From Achromobacter xylosoxidans A8 (GTDB taxonomy: Bacteria > Pseudomonadota > Gammaproteobacteria > Burkholderiales > Burkholderiaceae_B), in assembly GCF_000165835.1 (NCBI RefSeq), contig NC_014640.1, positions 1,736,001 through 1,800,000 on the forward strand: 64,000 nucleotides of DNA. Direction: 5' to 3'. This document shows positions 38,560-46,971 of the stretch, in pieces; position 1 is the stretch's first letter, and every line of letters starts with the position of its first letter. A program made the translations under genes and the position numbers. The notes under the pieces are model-generated. The model was not told the origin of the DNA. It did no database searches and was given only the letters and a program-made list of their open reading frames with translations.

Positions 38560-39297
38560 ATGAGCGGAAAACTGGCTTACGTAACAGGCGGGATGGGCGG
38601 TATCGGCACCTCTATTTGCCAGCGCTTGGCCAAGGAAGGCTTTCGCGTGGTGGCAGGTTGCGGCCCCAGCCGCAATTACCAGCAATGGCTGGACGAGCAG
38701 GCAGCGCAGGGCTATACGTTCTACGCGTCCGTGGGCAACGTGTCCGACTGGGACTCCACGGTAGAGGCCTTCGAACGGGTCACGAAGGAACTGGGCCCGG
38801 TCGACGTGCTGGTCAACAATGCGGGCATCACGCGCGATGGCCTGTTCCGCAAGATGAGCGCCGATGATTGGCGCGCGGTCATCGACACCAACTTGAACAG
38901 CCTGTTCAATGTGACCAAGCAGGTCATCGAAGGCATGGTCGAGCGTCAGTGGGGCCGCATCATCAACATCAGCTCGGTCAACGGGCAGAAGGGGCAGTTC
39001 GGCCAGACCAACTATTCCACGGCCAAGGCCGGCATCCATGGCTTCACCATGGCGCTGGCCCAGGAAGTGGCCAGCAAGGGCGTCACCGTCAATACGATTT
39101 CGCCCGGCTACATCGGCACCGACATGGTCCGCGCCATCCGTCCCGACGTGCTGGAAAAAATCGTTGCCACCATCCCGGTGCGCCGCCTTGGCACGCCGGA
39201 GGAAATTGCTTCCATGACGGCGTGGCTGGCCTCGGACGAGTCCGGCTTTTCGACGGGTGCGGACTTCTCGCTCAACGGCGGCCTGCACATGGGCTGA
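38560..39297 (+). CDS. phaB: Acetoacetyl-CoA reductase
   Basis: NADPH-dependent short-chain dehydrogenase that makes (R)-3-hydroxybutyryl-CoA for PhaC, 245 residues. Cofactor-binding TGGMGGIG lies at the N-terminus. NNAGITRD, catalytic Ser in INISSVNGQKGQFGQ, and YSTAKAG (Tyr and Lys) follow. A perfect AGGAGGAAG precedes the ATG. The beta-ketothiolase (phaA) is not next to it in this window. Confidence 0.95.
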   Translation: MSGKLAYVTGGMGGIGTSICQRLAKEGFRVVAGCGPSRNYQQWLDEQAAQGYTFYASVGNVSDWDSTVEAFERVTKELGPVDVLVNNAGITRDGLFRKMSADDWRAVIDTNLNSLFNVTKQVIEGMVERQWGRIINISSVNGQKGQFGQTNYSTAKAGIHGFTMALAQEVASKGVTVNTISPGYIGTDMVRAIRPDVLEKIVATIPVRRLGTPEEIASMTAWLASDESGFSTGADFSLNGGLHMG

Positions 39298-39305
39298 CGC
39301 ATCGC

Positions 39306-39362
39306 GGGCCGCCAGCGGGCGGCCCGTCGGTACCGGAGGGCCTCGGGGAGAGGGCCCTCCGG
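39306..39362 (+). terminator. Two hairpins downstream of phaB
   Basis: GGGCCGCC/GGCGGCCC (39306-39325) and CCGGAGGGCC/GGCCCTCCGG (39333-39362) are tandem strong stems. No U tract follows; they may stabilise the phaCB mRNA or reduce read-through into phaR. Confidence 0.55.
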
Positions 39363-39414
39363 ATTACACTAACCCTATTCCAAGCCTTAGAGATCGCCCG
39401 ATCCGGGGACAACC

Positions 39415-39981
39415 ATGACGCAAGCACAAACCGGCGCCAGCCTGCGCCTGATTAAAAAGTACCCCAACCGTCGTCTGTACGACACCCGGACCAGCACCTA
39501 CATCACCCTGGCAGATGTCAAGCAACTGGTCCTGGCCAATGAAGAATTCCAGGTCGTCGATGCCAAGAGCAGCGAAGACCTGACGCGCAGCATCCTGCTG
39601 CAGATCATTCTCGAAGAGGAAAGCGGCGGCATGCCGATGTTCTCGTCGAACATGCTTTCGCAGATCATCCGTTTTTACGGCCATGCCATGCAGGGCATCA
39701 TGGGTTCCTACCTGGAAAAGAACATCCAGGCCTTCATCGAAATCCAGCAGCGCATGGCGGAACAGTCCAAGGGCCTGTACGGCAGCCAGTTCGGTCCCGA
39801 GGCCTGGGCGCAGTTCATGAACGTGCAGACGCCCATGCTGCAGAACATGATGAACAACTACATCGACCAGAGCAAGAATCTGTTCGTGCAGATGCAGGAC
39901 CAGATGCAGGATCAGACGCGCGCCATGTTTTCGACCTTCCCGTTCACGCCGGGCGGCACGCAAGGTTCCGGACGCAAGTAG
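39415..39981 (+). CDS. phaR: PHA synthesis repressor PhaR
   Basis: Dual DNA-binding and granule-binding regulator, 188 residues. The PHB/PHA accumulation regulator DNA-binding domain is at 10-70 (RLIKKYPNRRLYDTRTSTYITLADVKQLV, cited in part), followed by the PHB_acc repeat segments (ESGGMPMFSSNMLSQIIRFYG) and a Gln/Met-rich tail. In known systems PhaR represses phasin genes and itself until granules titrate it. It follows phaC-phaB, as in Cupriavidus and Bordetella, and ends at a clear terminator. Confidence 0.94.
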   Translation: MTQAQTGASLRLIKKYPNRRLYDTRTSTYITLADVKQLVLANEEFQVVDAKSSEDLTRSILLQIILEEESGGMPMFSSNMLSQIIRFYGHAMQGIMGSYLEKNIQAFIEIQQRMAEQSKGLYGSQFGPEAWAQFMNVQTPMLQNMMNNYIDQSKNLFVQMQDQMQDQTRAMFSTFPFTPGGTQGSGRK

Positions 39982-40018
39982 CGGCGGGGCCGTGCCCTGC
40001 GCGGCCTCATCGATCAAG

Positions 40019-40061
40019 CACCCCAACAGCCGGATAGCGGTCCGGTTCTTGGGGTGTTTTT
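40019..40061 (+). terminator. Rho-independent terminator of phaR
   Basis: CACCCCAA and TTGGGGTG enclose a second small CCGG stem; TTTTT follows directly. Confidence 0.85.
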
Positions 40062-40123
40062 CATCCTCGCGCGCCGGCCCTGGCGCGCGGCATGTGAAAG
40101 AACAGAATCCCAGGAGCGCATGC

Positions 40124-41194
40124 ATGAGACTGAACAAGGCGTTTTCCCGCTTGGCCTGCACCGCATTGGCCGGGCTGACGGTCCTGTCCGCGTCGTCTGC
40201 CGCCTGGGCCTGCACGCGCGTGGTCTTCCACGGCGCCGGCGATCAAGTGGTCACGGCTCGTTCGATGGACTGGAAGAACGACATCACCAGCAACCTGTGG
40301 GTGCTGCCTCGCGGCATGGCGCGCAGCGGCGAGGCCGGCCCGAATTCCCTGCGCTGGACCTCGCGCTACGGCAGCGTGGTCACGTCCGGCTATGACGTCT
40401 CCACCACGGACGGCGTGAACGAAGCGGGCCTGAGCGCCAATCTGCTGTGGCTGGCGGAATCGCAGTATCCGCAGTTCGACGCGCGGAGCAAGCCCGGGCT
40501 GACCATCGCCGCGTGGGCGCAGTACGTGTTGGACAACTACGCCACCGTCAAGGAGGCCGTGGCGGCGCTGGAACAGGAGCCCTACACCATCGTCTCGGAC
40601 AACGTGCCGGGGGAGGACCGCCTGACGACGCTGCACCTGTCGATCTCGGACGCGAGCGGCGACAGTGCCATCATCGAATACATCGGCGGACGCCAGGTGA
40701 TCCACCACAGCCGCGACTACCAGGTGATGACCAACTCGCCTCAATTCGAGCAGCAGTTGGCACTCGACGCTTACTGGCAACAGATCGGCGGCACCACCAT
40801 GCTGCCGGGCACCAACCGCGCGGCCGATCGTTTCGTGCGGGCATCGTTCTATATCAACGCCATTCCCAAGGACCCTGATCCCAACAAGGCGCTGGCCAGC
40901 GTCTTCAGCGTGATACGCAATGTCTCGGTGCCCTACGGCATCAGCACGCCCGGGCAGCCCAATATTTCGTCCACCCGCTGGCGTACTGTTTTCGACCATC
41001 AGCGCAAGCTGTACTTCTTCGAATCGGCGCTGACGCCCAATACGTTCTGGGTGGATCTCAAGGCCGTGGATTTCAGTCCGGAAAGCGGCAAGGTGCTGAA
41101 GCTGGACCTGGGGCCGGACCAGCGCCACACCTACGCGGGCGACGCCACTCGCGCCTTCCAGCCGTCGGCGCCATTCAAATTTCTCGGACTCTGA
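40124..41194 (+). CDS. Secreted linear amide C-N hydrolase (choloylglycine hydrolase / penicillin V acylase family)
   Basis: Ntn hydrolase of 356 residues. A signal peptide (about 1-29, ending SSAAWA) is followed at once by Cys30, the expected N-terminal nucleophile exposed by signal cleavage, in CTRVVFHGAGDQVVTARSMDW. Further family motifs are VNEAGLSANLLWL, GDSAIIEYIGG and MTNSP. ATG 40124 has CAGGAG upstream; the longer open frame is not needed. Substrates in the family include bile salts, penicillin V and N-acyl homoserine lactones; which applies here is unknown. It lies alone between phaR and ftrA. Confidence 0.88.
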   Translation: MRLNKAFSRLACTALAGLTVLSASSAAWACTRVVFHGAGDQVVTARSMDWKNDITSNLWVLPRGMARSGEAGPNSLRWTSRYGSVVTSGYDVSTTDGVNEAGLSANLLWLAESQYPQFDARSKPGLTIAAWAQYVLDNYATVKEAVAALEQEPYTIVSDNVPGEDRLTTLHLSISDASGDSAIIEYIGGRQVIHHSRDYQVMTNSPQFEQQLALDAYWQQIGGTTMLPGTNRAADRFVRASFYINAIPKDPDPNKALASVFSVIRNVSVPYGISTPGQPNISSTRWRTVFDHQRKLYFFESALTPNTFWVDLKAVDFSPESGKVLKLDLGPDQRHTYAGDATRAFQPSAPFKFLGL

Positions 41195-41291
41195 AGGGGC
41201 GAACCGGACCTCTTGCACCGCTTGATCAAACGCAATGATCCGCTGATTTTCCTGGCTTCAGGTTCAGGGTTCTGTCAGTTGATTTGGTTAC

Positions 41292-41310
41292 ATTAATGAA
41301 AACGGTTCTT
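41292..41310 (+). promoter_or_regulatory. Weak Fur-like site upstream of ftrA
   Basis: Read as three hexamers (ATTAAT, GAAAAC, then reverse GTTCTT) it matches the Fur array at about 11 of 18 positions. It lies in the AT-rich part of the 166-bp gap, 50 bp before ftrA. Iron control is expected from Bordetella ftr studies, but the site is weak. Confidence 0.35.
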
Positions 41311-41360
41311 GTTTGTATTTTACGAGCCGTCGTCTCATTCGTGTCTCAAGGATTATGCAC

Positions 41361-41897
41361 ATGATCAAGAAAGCCTTGGCCCTGGCCATTGTCGCCCTGA
41401 GCGTTTCCGCCGCCAACGCGGCCGAATACCCCATCGGCAAACCGGTGGAAAAAGGCGGCATGGAAATCGGCGCGGTGTACCTGCAGCCGATCGAAATGGA
41501 CCCCCCCGGGATGATGCGCCCGGCCAAGGATTCGGATGTGCACCTTGAAGCCGACATCCACGCCACCGCCGGCAACAAGACGGGCTTCCCCGAAGGCGAG
41601 TGGGTGCCTTACCTGGTCGTGAAGTATGAAATCCAGAAGGTCGGCAGCCAGAACGTGCAGAAGGGCACCTTCATGCCGATGGTCGCCAACGACGGCCCGC
41701 ACTACGGCGAGAACGTCAAGCTGGAAGGCCCGGGCAAGTACAAGCTGAAGTACTCGATCCTGCCCCCGACCGCGGACAAGATGAGCCACTTCGGCCGCCA
41801 CGTCGACAAGGAAACCGGCGTGGGTCCCTGGTTCGAACCCTTCGACCTGGAATATGAATTCGTCTACGCCGGCACCGGCAAGAAGGGCGGTTACTGA
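41361..41897 (+). CDS. ftrA: FtrA: periplasmic P19-type iron-binding protein
   Basis: 178-residue periplasmic protein, signal peptide cleaved near AANA-AEYP. It has the P19/Tp34 core: EIGAVYLQPIEM, HLEADIHA and the conserved Met/His/Glu metal sites (MMRPAKDSDVHLEADIHATAGN region), then YLVVKYEI and MSHFGRHVDKETGVGPWF. It captures iron for the FtrC permease. An upstream ATG at 41355 is in frame, but AAGGA is spaced properly only for 41361. It is the first gene of ftrABCD, 2 bp before ftrB. Confidence 0.93.
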   Translation: MIKKALALAIVALSVSAANAAEYPIGKPVEKGGMEIGAVYLQPIEMDPPGMMRPAKDSDVHLEADIHATAGNKTGFPEGEWVPYLVVKYEIQKVGSQNVQKGTFMPMVANDGPHYGENVKLEGPGKYKLKYSILPPTADKMSHFGRHVDKETGVGPWFEPFDLEYEFVYAGTGKKGGY

Positions 41898-41899
41898 TC

Positions 41900-42253
41900 G
41901 TGCGCAGCCTGCTACGCCTTGTCGCCGCATTGCTGATCGGCTTGGCCGGCCTGGCCGGCGGGGCGCCGGCGCAGGCGGACGAACTGCCCACGTTCACGCT
42001 GAGGTTCAAGCCGGACGGCACGTTCGAGCCCGCCACGCTGGAAGTGCCGGCGGGCCGCTTCAAGATCGAGCTCATCAACGAGAGCAACGAGCCGGTGGAA
42101 TTCGAAAGCATTCCGCTGCGCAAGGAGAAAGTCCTGGGGCCGGGCGTGAAGTCCTTCGTGGTCATCACCATCTCCCGTCCCGGCGAGTATCCCTTTTTTG
42201 ATGACTTTCACCAGAGCGTGAAAGGCACCTTGGTCGTCAAACCCAAGGAATAA
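41900..42253 (+). CDS. ftrB: FtrB: cupredoxin-like periplasmic protein
   Basis: 117 residues; GTG start 2 bp after the ftrA stop, with a signal peptide ending near PAQA. The beta-sandwich resembles cupredoxin_1 (TFTLRFKPDGTFEPATLEVPAG, GEYPFFDDFH). In the Bordetella FtrABCD model it is thought to oxidise ferrous iron before transport, with FtrD regenerating it. Classical blue-copper ligands are not obvious, so its metal site is uncertain. Confidence 0.9.
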   Translation: MRSLLRLVAALLIGLAGLAGGAPAQADELPTFTLRFKPDGTFEPATLEVPAGRFKIELINESNEPVEFESIPLRKEKVLGPGVKSFVVITISRPGEYPFFDDFHQSVKGTLVVKPKE

Positions 42254-42266
42254 GCGGTAGCAATAT

Positions 42267-43118
42267 ATGGAACAGGTCCTCTTTATCGTCTGGCGTGAAA
42301 GCGTCGAAGCCATGCTGGTGGTGGGCATTCTGTACACCTGGCTGCGCTCCACGCCCGAGGGCAAGCGCGGCCTGACCTACCTGTGGGGCGGCGTTGCCGC
42401 GGGCCTGGCGCTGGCCGTGGCCTTGGCGCTGGTGCTGCTGGGCGTTTCCAACTGGCTCAGCGACGAAGGCCAGGAATGGTTCCAGGCCATCATGTCGCTG
42501 GCCGCATGCACGCTGGTGGTGCAGATGGTCGTCTGGATGAAGAAGCACGGCCGCACGCTCAAGGGCGAACTCGAAAGCGGCGCCCGCGCTTCAGTCGCCA
42601 GCGACAACTGGTGGGGCCTCTTCATATTGGTCGCGATCGCCGTGGCGCGCGAAGGCAGCGAAACCGTCGTATTCCTGTACGGCACCGTGTCGGCGGGCGA
42701 GGGCGGCAGCGACATGCTGATGCTGGCGCTGGCCGGCGCGACCGGTTTCGTCGTGGCGCTGTTGACGTTCTGGCTGCTGCAACTGGGCGGCAAGCTCATT
42801 ACCTGGCGCCGGTTCTTCCGCGTGACTGAAATCCTGTTGTTGCTGCTGGCCGGATCGCTGCTGGTGGGCGGTCTGGATCACCTGATTTCGCTGGACGTCC
42901 TGCCGACCATCGTCGATCCGGTCTGGGACAGTTCCTGGCTCTTGAGCGACAGCACCGGCGTGGGCAAGATCCTGGCCGATTTTGCCGGCTATCGCGCGCT
43001 GCCTGCGCTGAGTTCGGTGCTGTTGTGGGTGGCTTACTGGATCATCGTGTGGGCGCTGCTGCGCTGGGTGGGAGGCAAGCCCGCAGGCGCTGCCACCGCC
43101 GCTCGCAGTGCTTCCTGA
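42267..43118 (+). CDS. ftrC: FtrC: FTR1-family iron permease
   Basis: Seven-helix inner-membrane permease, 283 residues. It carries the two REXXE iron motifs of the Ftr1/EfeU family, RESVE at 10-14 and REGSE at 128-132. It is separated from ftrB by 13 bp and from ftrD by 39 bp. The partner proteins around it fit the four-part Bordetella-type system rather than EfeUOB. Confidence 0.95.
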   Translation: MEQVLFIVWRESVEAMLVVGILYTWLRSTPEGKRGLTYLWGGVAAGLALAVALALVLLGVSNWLSDEGQEWFQAIMSLAACTLVVQMVVWMKKHGRTLKGELESGARASVASDNWWGLFILVAIAVAREGSETVVFLYGTVSAGEGGSDMLMLALAGATGFVVALLTFWLLQLGGKLITWRRFFRVTEILLLLLAGSLLVGGLDHLISLDVLPTIVDPVWDSSWLLSDSTGVGKILADFAGYRALPALSSVLLWVAYWIIVWALLRWVGGKPAGAATAARSAS

Positions 43119-43157
43119 ACCCGACTATTGCCGGACTGAATATTTGAAGGTTTGACC

Positions 43158-44555
43158 ATGGCAGCTGCACTCGGGAGGGCGACCTCCCGTATCGCCGACT
43201 TCCTCCGTGACCATGCCCCGCTGTTGCGCAAGCTGCAGTGGGGCATTGTTGCGATGTACGCGTTCCTTTTGATCGTGCCCGCGATCCTGCCTTTGCCGGA
43301 CAACGCGGCCTCGGTGTTCAACAACCTGACCATCGTCGCGCAGTTCGCGTTCTGGGGCGTGTGGTGGCCGTTCGTGCTCATCTCCATGCCCATCCTGGGC
43401 CGGGCCTGGTGCGGCTGGCTGTGTCCCGAGGGCATGCTGACAGAATGGGCCAGCGAACGCGGCCAGGGACATGCGATCCCGAAATGGATGCGTTGGGGCG
43501 GCTGGCCATTCGTCGCGTTCGCGCTCACGACCGTGTACGGCCAACTGGTCAGCGTGTACCAGTATCCCCTGGCGGTGTTGGCGGTGCTGGGCGGGTCCAC
43601 CGTGGCGGCCATGATCGTTGGCTGGCGCTATGGCCGCAGCAAGCGCGTGTGGTGCAAGTACCTGTGCCCGGTCAACGGCGTGTTCAATCTGCTGGCCAAG
43701 CTGGCGCCCTGGCACTTCAAGGTCGACGAAGAGAAGTGGCGCCATCCGGTCATCCGCATCGAACCCATCAACTGTGCGCCGCTGGTGCCGCTGCGCCACA
43801 TGAAGGGCGCGGGCGATTGCCATGTCTGTGGGCGCTGCAGCGGCTATCGCGGCGCAATCGAGCTGACGCCGCGTTCGCCCGAAGAAGAGATCGTGCATGT
43901 CACCCACGGCGACCCGTGGCAGACGGCGCTGCTGTGCTTCGGCCTGATGGGCATCGCGATCGGCGCCTTCCTCTGGAGCGCCAGCCCCTGGTATGTGACC
44001 GCCAAGCAGTGGGCCGCGACCTGGCTGGTCGAACACGACATCATGTGGCCGCTGCTGGACAACGCGCCCTGGTTCATCCTGACGCATTACCCGGAAGTGA
44101 ACGACAGCTTCTCATGGCTGGACGGCGCGGGCATCCTGATGTTCGTCGTCGGCGCCACGATCTGTGTCGGCGGCGCCTCCTTCCTGTCGCTGTGGATCGC
44201 CGACCGACTGGCGCCCGCCGCGCCTGTGGCAGGCGAGCCCGTGACGCGCTGGGGCCGTCCCGGCCTGCACAAGCTGGCGCAGGCCCTGATCCCATCCGCC
44301 GGCATCGGCGTGTTCCTGGGCCTGTCGGCCACCACGGTCAATCTGCTCAAGCACGAAGGGATGCAAGCCGCCTGGGCCGCACCCGTGCGCTTCACGCTGC
44401 TGAGCCTGGCGGTGCTGTGGACGCTGCGCCTGTTTGCGCGGCTGCTGAAGCCGCGCCTGGCGAGCGCCTGGCGCAAAGGCCTGGCCTGGCTGGTGCTGGC
44501 GGCCGGCCTGGCGCCGTTCTGCCTGGCCTGGGTGCTGTTCTTCGCGGTCTGGTAG
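43158..44555 (+). CDS. ftrD: FtrD: polyferredoxin-like membrane protein
   Basis: Inner-membrane protein of 465 residues with about eight helices and NapH/NosR-like cysteine motifs: CGWLCPEGM (about 83-91), WCKYLCPVNG, and CHVCGRCSG after a charged segment. It probably passes electrons across the membrane to the periplasmic FtrB/FtrA pair. ATG 43158 is preferred over a TTG two codons earlier. It ends at a strong hairpin, closing the operon. Confidence 0.92.
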   Translation: MAAALGRATSRIADFLRDHAPLLRKLQWGIVAMYAFLLIVPAILPLPDNAASVFNNLTIVAQFAFWGVWWPFVLISMPILGRAWCGWLCPEGMLTEWASERGQGHAIPKWMRWGGWPFVAFALTTVYGQLVSVYQYPLAVLAVLGGSTVAAMIVGWRYGRSKRVWCKYLCPVNGVFNLLAKLAPWHFKVDEEKWRHPVIRIEPINCAPLVPLRHMKGAGDCHVCGRCSGYRGAIELTPRSPEEEIVHVTHGDPWQTALLCFGLMGIAIGAFLWSASPWYVTAKQWAATWLVEHDIMWPLLDNAPWFILTHYPEVNDSFSWLDGAGILMFVVGATICVGGASFLSLWIADRLAPAAPVAGEPVTRWGRPGLHKLAQALIPSAGIGVFLGLSATTVNLLKHEGMQAAWAAPVRFTLLSLAVLWTLRLFARLLKPRLASAWRKGLAWLVLAAGLAPFCLAWVLFFAVW

Positions 44556-44586
44556 CCCGCCTCCGAGGCATGCGATAAAGTGGGGC

Positions 44587-44617
44587 ATTGCGCCGGCCGA
44601 GGCCGGCGCAATTCTTT
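44587..44617 (+). terminator. Terminator of ftrABCD
   Basis: ATTGCGCCGGCC and GGCCGGCGCAAT are perfect 12-bp arms, followed by TCTTT. They lie between ftrD and the PhzF-like gene. Confidence 0.75.
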
Positions 44618-44634
44618 CAACTATCGCATCCGCC

Positions 44635-45507
44635 ATGGCTTCCTACGCTTTCCGCCTGCTCAACGTCTTCGCTTCCTCCACCTTCAGCGGCAACCAGCTA
44701 TGCGTGTTCGAAGACGCGCGCGGCATGGACGACGCCACCATGCTGAACCTGGCGGCGCAGTTCAATCTGTCCGAAACCACCTTCATCCTGCCGTCCGACA
44801 AGGCGGCGGCGCGGGTGCGCATCTTTACGCCGGGCTTCGAGATGAAGTTCGCGGGCCATCCTACGATCGGAACCGCGCAGGTCGTGCGGGATTTGCGGCA
44901 GACGGGCGATGAGTTGACGCTGGAGTTCGCCGCCGGCGTGGTGCCGGTGACGGCGCGCGGCGACGCCTGGACCTTTACCGCGCCGTGCCCGGATGGCGTG
45001 CGCACCGCGGCGCCGGCGCGGGAACGCACCGAGATAGCCAGTTTGCTGGGCCTGAACGCCGACGATCTGTTGGGCGATCCGATCTGGATGGACACGGGCG
45101 CCGACCAGTTGCTGGTGCCGCTGGCCAGCGTGGAAGCCGTGCGCCGCGTTGCGCCCGACGCTTCCCGGCTGGACCGCTGGCAGGCCAACAGCCTGGGCCG
45201 CAAGGTCATGTACACCTTTGCCTTTGACGACAGCCGTCAACAAGACGGCAGGCAGGTGGTGGTGGCGCGCTACTTCTACGTCAAGGCGGGCGGCGGCGTG
45301 AACGAGGATGCCGGCACGGGTTCCGCCTGCGCCAATCTGGGCGGCTGGCTGCGGCATCAAAAGCGTCCCTTGCCCGCCAGCATCCTGGTGGAGCAGGGCG
45401 ACCAGATGGGCAGGCCCTGCCGCCTGCTGCTGGACGTCCAGGCCGATGGCCGGATCCAGGTGGGCGGACGCGCGCTGGAGATAGGCCGCGGCGTGGTCGA
45501 TATCTGA
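44635..45507 (+). CDS. PhzF-family isomerase-like protein
   Basis: 290 residues of the diaminopimelate-epimerase fold. The N-terminal half has FSGNQLCVFED and catalytic-type Glu47 in FNLSETTFI, plus MKFAGHPTIGTA. The C-terminal half has EDAGTGSACANLGGWL. PhzF of phenazine synthesis belongs here, but no other phenazine gene is present, so this is a general PhzF-like enzyme of unknown substrate. Confidence 0.85.
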   Translation: MASYAFRLLNVFASSTFSGNQLCVFEDARGMDDATMLNLAAQFNLSETTFILPSDKAAARVRIFTPGFEMKFAGHPTIGTAQVVRDLRQTGDELTLEFAAGVVPVTARGDAWTFTAPCPDGVRTAAPARERTEIASLLGLNADDLLGDPIWMDTGADQLLVPLASVEAVRRVAPDASRLDRWQANSLGRKVMYTFAFDDSRQQDGRQVVVARYFYVKAGGGVNEDAGTGSACANLGGWLRHQKRPLPASILVEQGDQMGRPCRLLLDVQADGRIQVGGRALEIGRGVVDI

Positions 45508-45554
45508 AATCAAGAGGCGGAAAGGGCAGAGCCCTGCTGCACGCCCATGAACAA

Positions 45555-45585
45555 AGCGGCGCCTGTGTCCGACACAGGCGCCGCT
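45555..45585. terminator. Near-perfect long hairpin between PhzF-like and BON genes
   Basis: A 31-nt inverted repeat has 15-bp arms (AGCGGCGCCTGTGTC / GACACAGGCGCCGCT) around one base. Genes on both sides converge here, so it probably terminates both. Confidence 0.75.
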
Positions 45586-45619
45586 CTGCATTTCAGGAAA
45601 GGGCTTGAGCCCCCGAGGC

Positions 45620-45958
45620 TTACTTCTTGTTCTTGGCCGGGTCGACCTTGATGTTGTTCATCACCTGCTTGACGCCTTCGACGCCGCGCGCCACGGTGGC
45701 GGCGTGATCGGCCTCGGCCGCGGTGCCGACGGTACCCGTCAGCTTGGTGACGCCAGCATTGGTTTCCACGGCAATGTCCAGCGCGCTCAGCTGCTTGTCG
45801 GCCACGATGGCGGCCTTGACCTTGGTGGTCACGGTGGCGTCGGACGCGTACTCACCCACGGACTGTTTCGGCTTGCCGTCGTCGGCGGCAAAAGCCATGG
45901 AAGTGAAGACGGCGCCCGTGCCCAGTGCAGCGGCGGCGATCAGCTTGCGGAATTCCAT
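45620..45958 (-). CDS. Periplasmic BON-domain protein (OsmY-like)
   Basis: 112 residues; signal peptide cleaved near SMAFA-ADD, then one BON domain (about 40-105: TKVKAAIVADKQLSALDIAVETNAGVTKLTG begins it, GVKQVMNNIKV ends it). ATG 45958 is preferred because AAGGAG sits 7 bases upstream; ATG 45964 is too close to it. OsmY-like proteins bind membranes and respond to osmotic or envelope stress. It is downstream of DUF1328 and CsbD genes in the same orientation. Confidence 0.88.
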   Translation of the reverse strand: MEFRKLIAAAALGTGAVFTSMAFAADDGKPKQSVGEYASDATVTTKVKAAIVADKQLSALDIAVETNAGVTKLTGTVGTAAEADHAATVARGVEGVKQVMNNIKVDPAKNKK

Positions 45959-46027
45959 AGTCATGCTCCTTGTTAGTGGTTCAGCGCGTCGAGACGCGGG
46001 GATTGCGTAGAGTCTTGGGTGCGAGTT

Positions 46028-46192
46028 CTATTTCTTGCGGAATGCGCCGCCGAGGATGGACAGCAGCGCCAATACCAGGAAGACGAAGAACAGGATCTTG
46101 GCGATACCGGCAGCGCCGGCGGCGATGCCGCCGAAGCCCAGGACAGCCGCGATGATGGCGATGACGAAGAAAACTACGGCGTAGTGCAGCAT
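46028..46192 (-). CDS. DUF1328/YtjA-family small membrane protein
   Basis: 54 residues with two hydrophobic helices rich in Ala and Gly ([38 protein letters not shown]) and a basic end FRKK. AGGAGA precedes the ATG. The family is stress-induced and of unknown mechanism. It sits between CsbD and BON genes with short gaps, suggesting joint expression. Confidence 0.88.
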   Translation of the reverse strand: MLHYAVVFFVIAIIAAVLGFGGIAAGAAGIAKILFFVFLVLALLSILGGAFRKK

Positions 46193-46219
46193 GTCAGCTT
46201 CTCCTGGTGGTTGGACGGA

Positions 46220-46420
46220 TCAAGGATTACGGTCGAAGAAGTCGCGGACTTCCTTCTCTGCCTGTTCCTTGGTCTTGCCGTAACGCTCCTGGATCAGGCC
46301 CGCCAGACGTTCGGCGTTGCCTTCGGTGCGGGTCAGCTCGTCGTCGGTGAGCTCGCCCCAGGCGGCCTTGGCCTTGCCTGCCAGTTGCTTCCACTTGCCA
46401 GCGATGATGTCGTTATTCAT
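46220..46420 (-). CDS. CsbD-family stress protein
   Basis: 66 residues matching CsbD: MNNDIIAGKWKQLAGKAK, WGELTDDELTRTEGN and RYGKTKEQAEKEV. The small hydrophilic helical protein is typically controlled by general stress sigma factors. AGGAGAGGT precedes the ATG. It is first of a CsbD, DUF1328, BON minus-strand group. Confidence 0.9.
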   Translation of the reverse strand: MNNDIIAGKWKQLAGKAKAAWGELTDDELTRTEGNAERLAGLIQERYGKTKEQAEKEVRDFFDRNP

Positions 46421-46824
46421 GGTGACCTCTCCTGTTGCTAGCGGCATCCGGTTTGCGGCCTGTAAACCGGGCTGTCGCGGTTGAGTGGGACACTGATCAG
46501 CTAGGGCCTGTCGATTTAAAAGATCTCGTGCAGGCCATGCATTAACCGTACGAGTCCACGGCATGGCCGTCAAACCTGGCTGTGGGTAAATGTAACGGCG
46601 GCTGGTCCGCAAAAATGCGTGGTTTCCGGCGAGCAGAGGTTGCAGCCGCACTAGGTGTGGCAGTTACATTCCGGCAATGTCTTGTCCTCTTTTGAGCGGG
46701 CCTGGTAACCGGATCTGCGCGCGCAGCCTGCGCGGTCCGCGGCTGGCTTACGGAAGGGCGCGACGGTATAGTCTTGGCGGTACCGGCAATCACGTTCGGC
46801 CGCAGAAAAGGAAGAGGAACTCGC
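46421..46824. other. 404-bp intergenic region between CsbD and a small lipoprotein gene
   Basis: It must hold the divergent promoters of both. A long open frame on the plus strand near 46677-46958 lacks protein-like features and is rejected. No repeat or RNA structure stood out. Confidence 0.5.
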
Positions 46825-46944
46825 ATGACGCAACGACTTTGCAGCGCTATCTTGCTGACGCTGGCCGCGATGGCGGCGATGGGATGCACGCACGTGACCG
46901 ACAGGTACCAGGCTGCCGCGCCCGTGGCGTCGTCCAGCAGTTGA
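46825..46944 (+). CDS. 39-residue putative lipoprotein
   Basis: Short gene with GAGGA six bases before the ATG. The sequence begins MTQRLCSAILLTLAAMAAMGC, a basic start, hydrophobic core and a lipobox-like MAAMGC ending in Cys21, then THVTDRY and a Ser/Ala-rich tail. A clear terminator follows 28 bp downstream, which supports a real transcript. Small lipoproteins of this shape are common in the group; the function is unknown. Confidence 0.65.
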   Translation: MTQRLCSAILLTLAAMAAMGCTHVTDRYQAAAPVASSSS

Positions 46945-46971
46945 CCGGCGCGCGCTGACGCAATATGCAAA

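Noticed and set aside
39992..40123. N-terminal extension of the Ntn hydrolase frame
   Set aside because: It runs through the phaR terminator and would destroy the signal peptide and the N-terminal Cys; ATG 40124 has a good ribosome site.
44635..45507. Phenazine biosynthesis role for the PhzF-like gene
   Set aside because: No other phz gene is present, and most family members have unrelated or unknown roles.
46677..46958. 93-codon plus-strand frame overlapping the 39-residue lipoprotein gene
   Set aside because: It lacks a ribosome site and has an Arg-rich composition; the shorter frame at 46825 has a Shine-Dalgarno and a lipoprotein leader.
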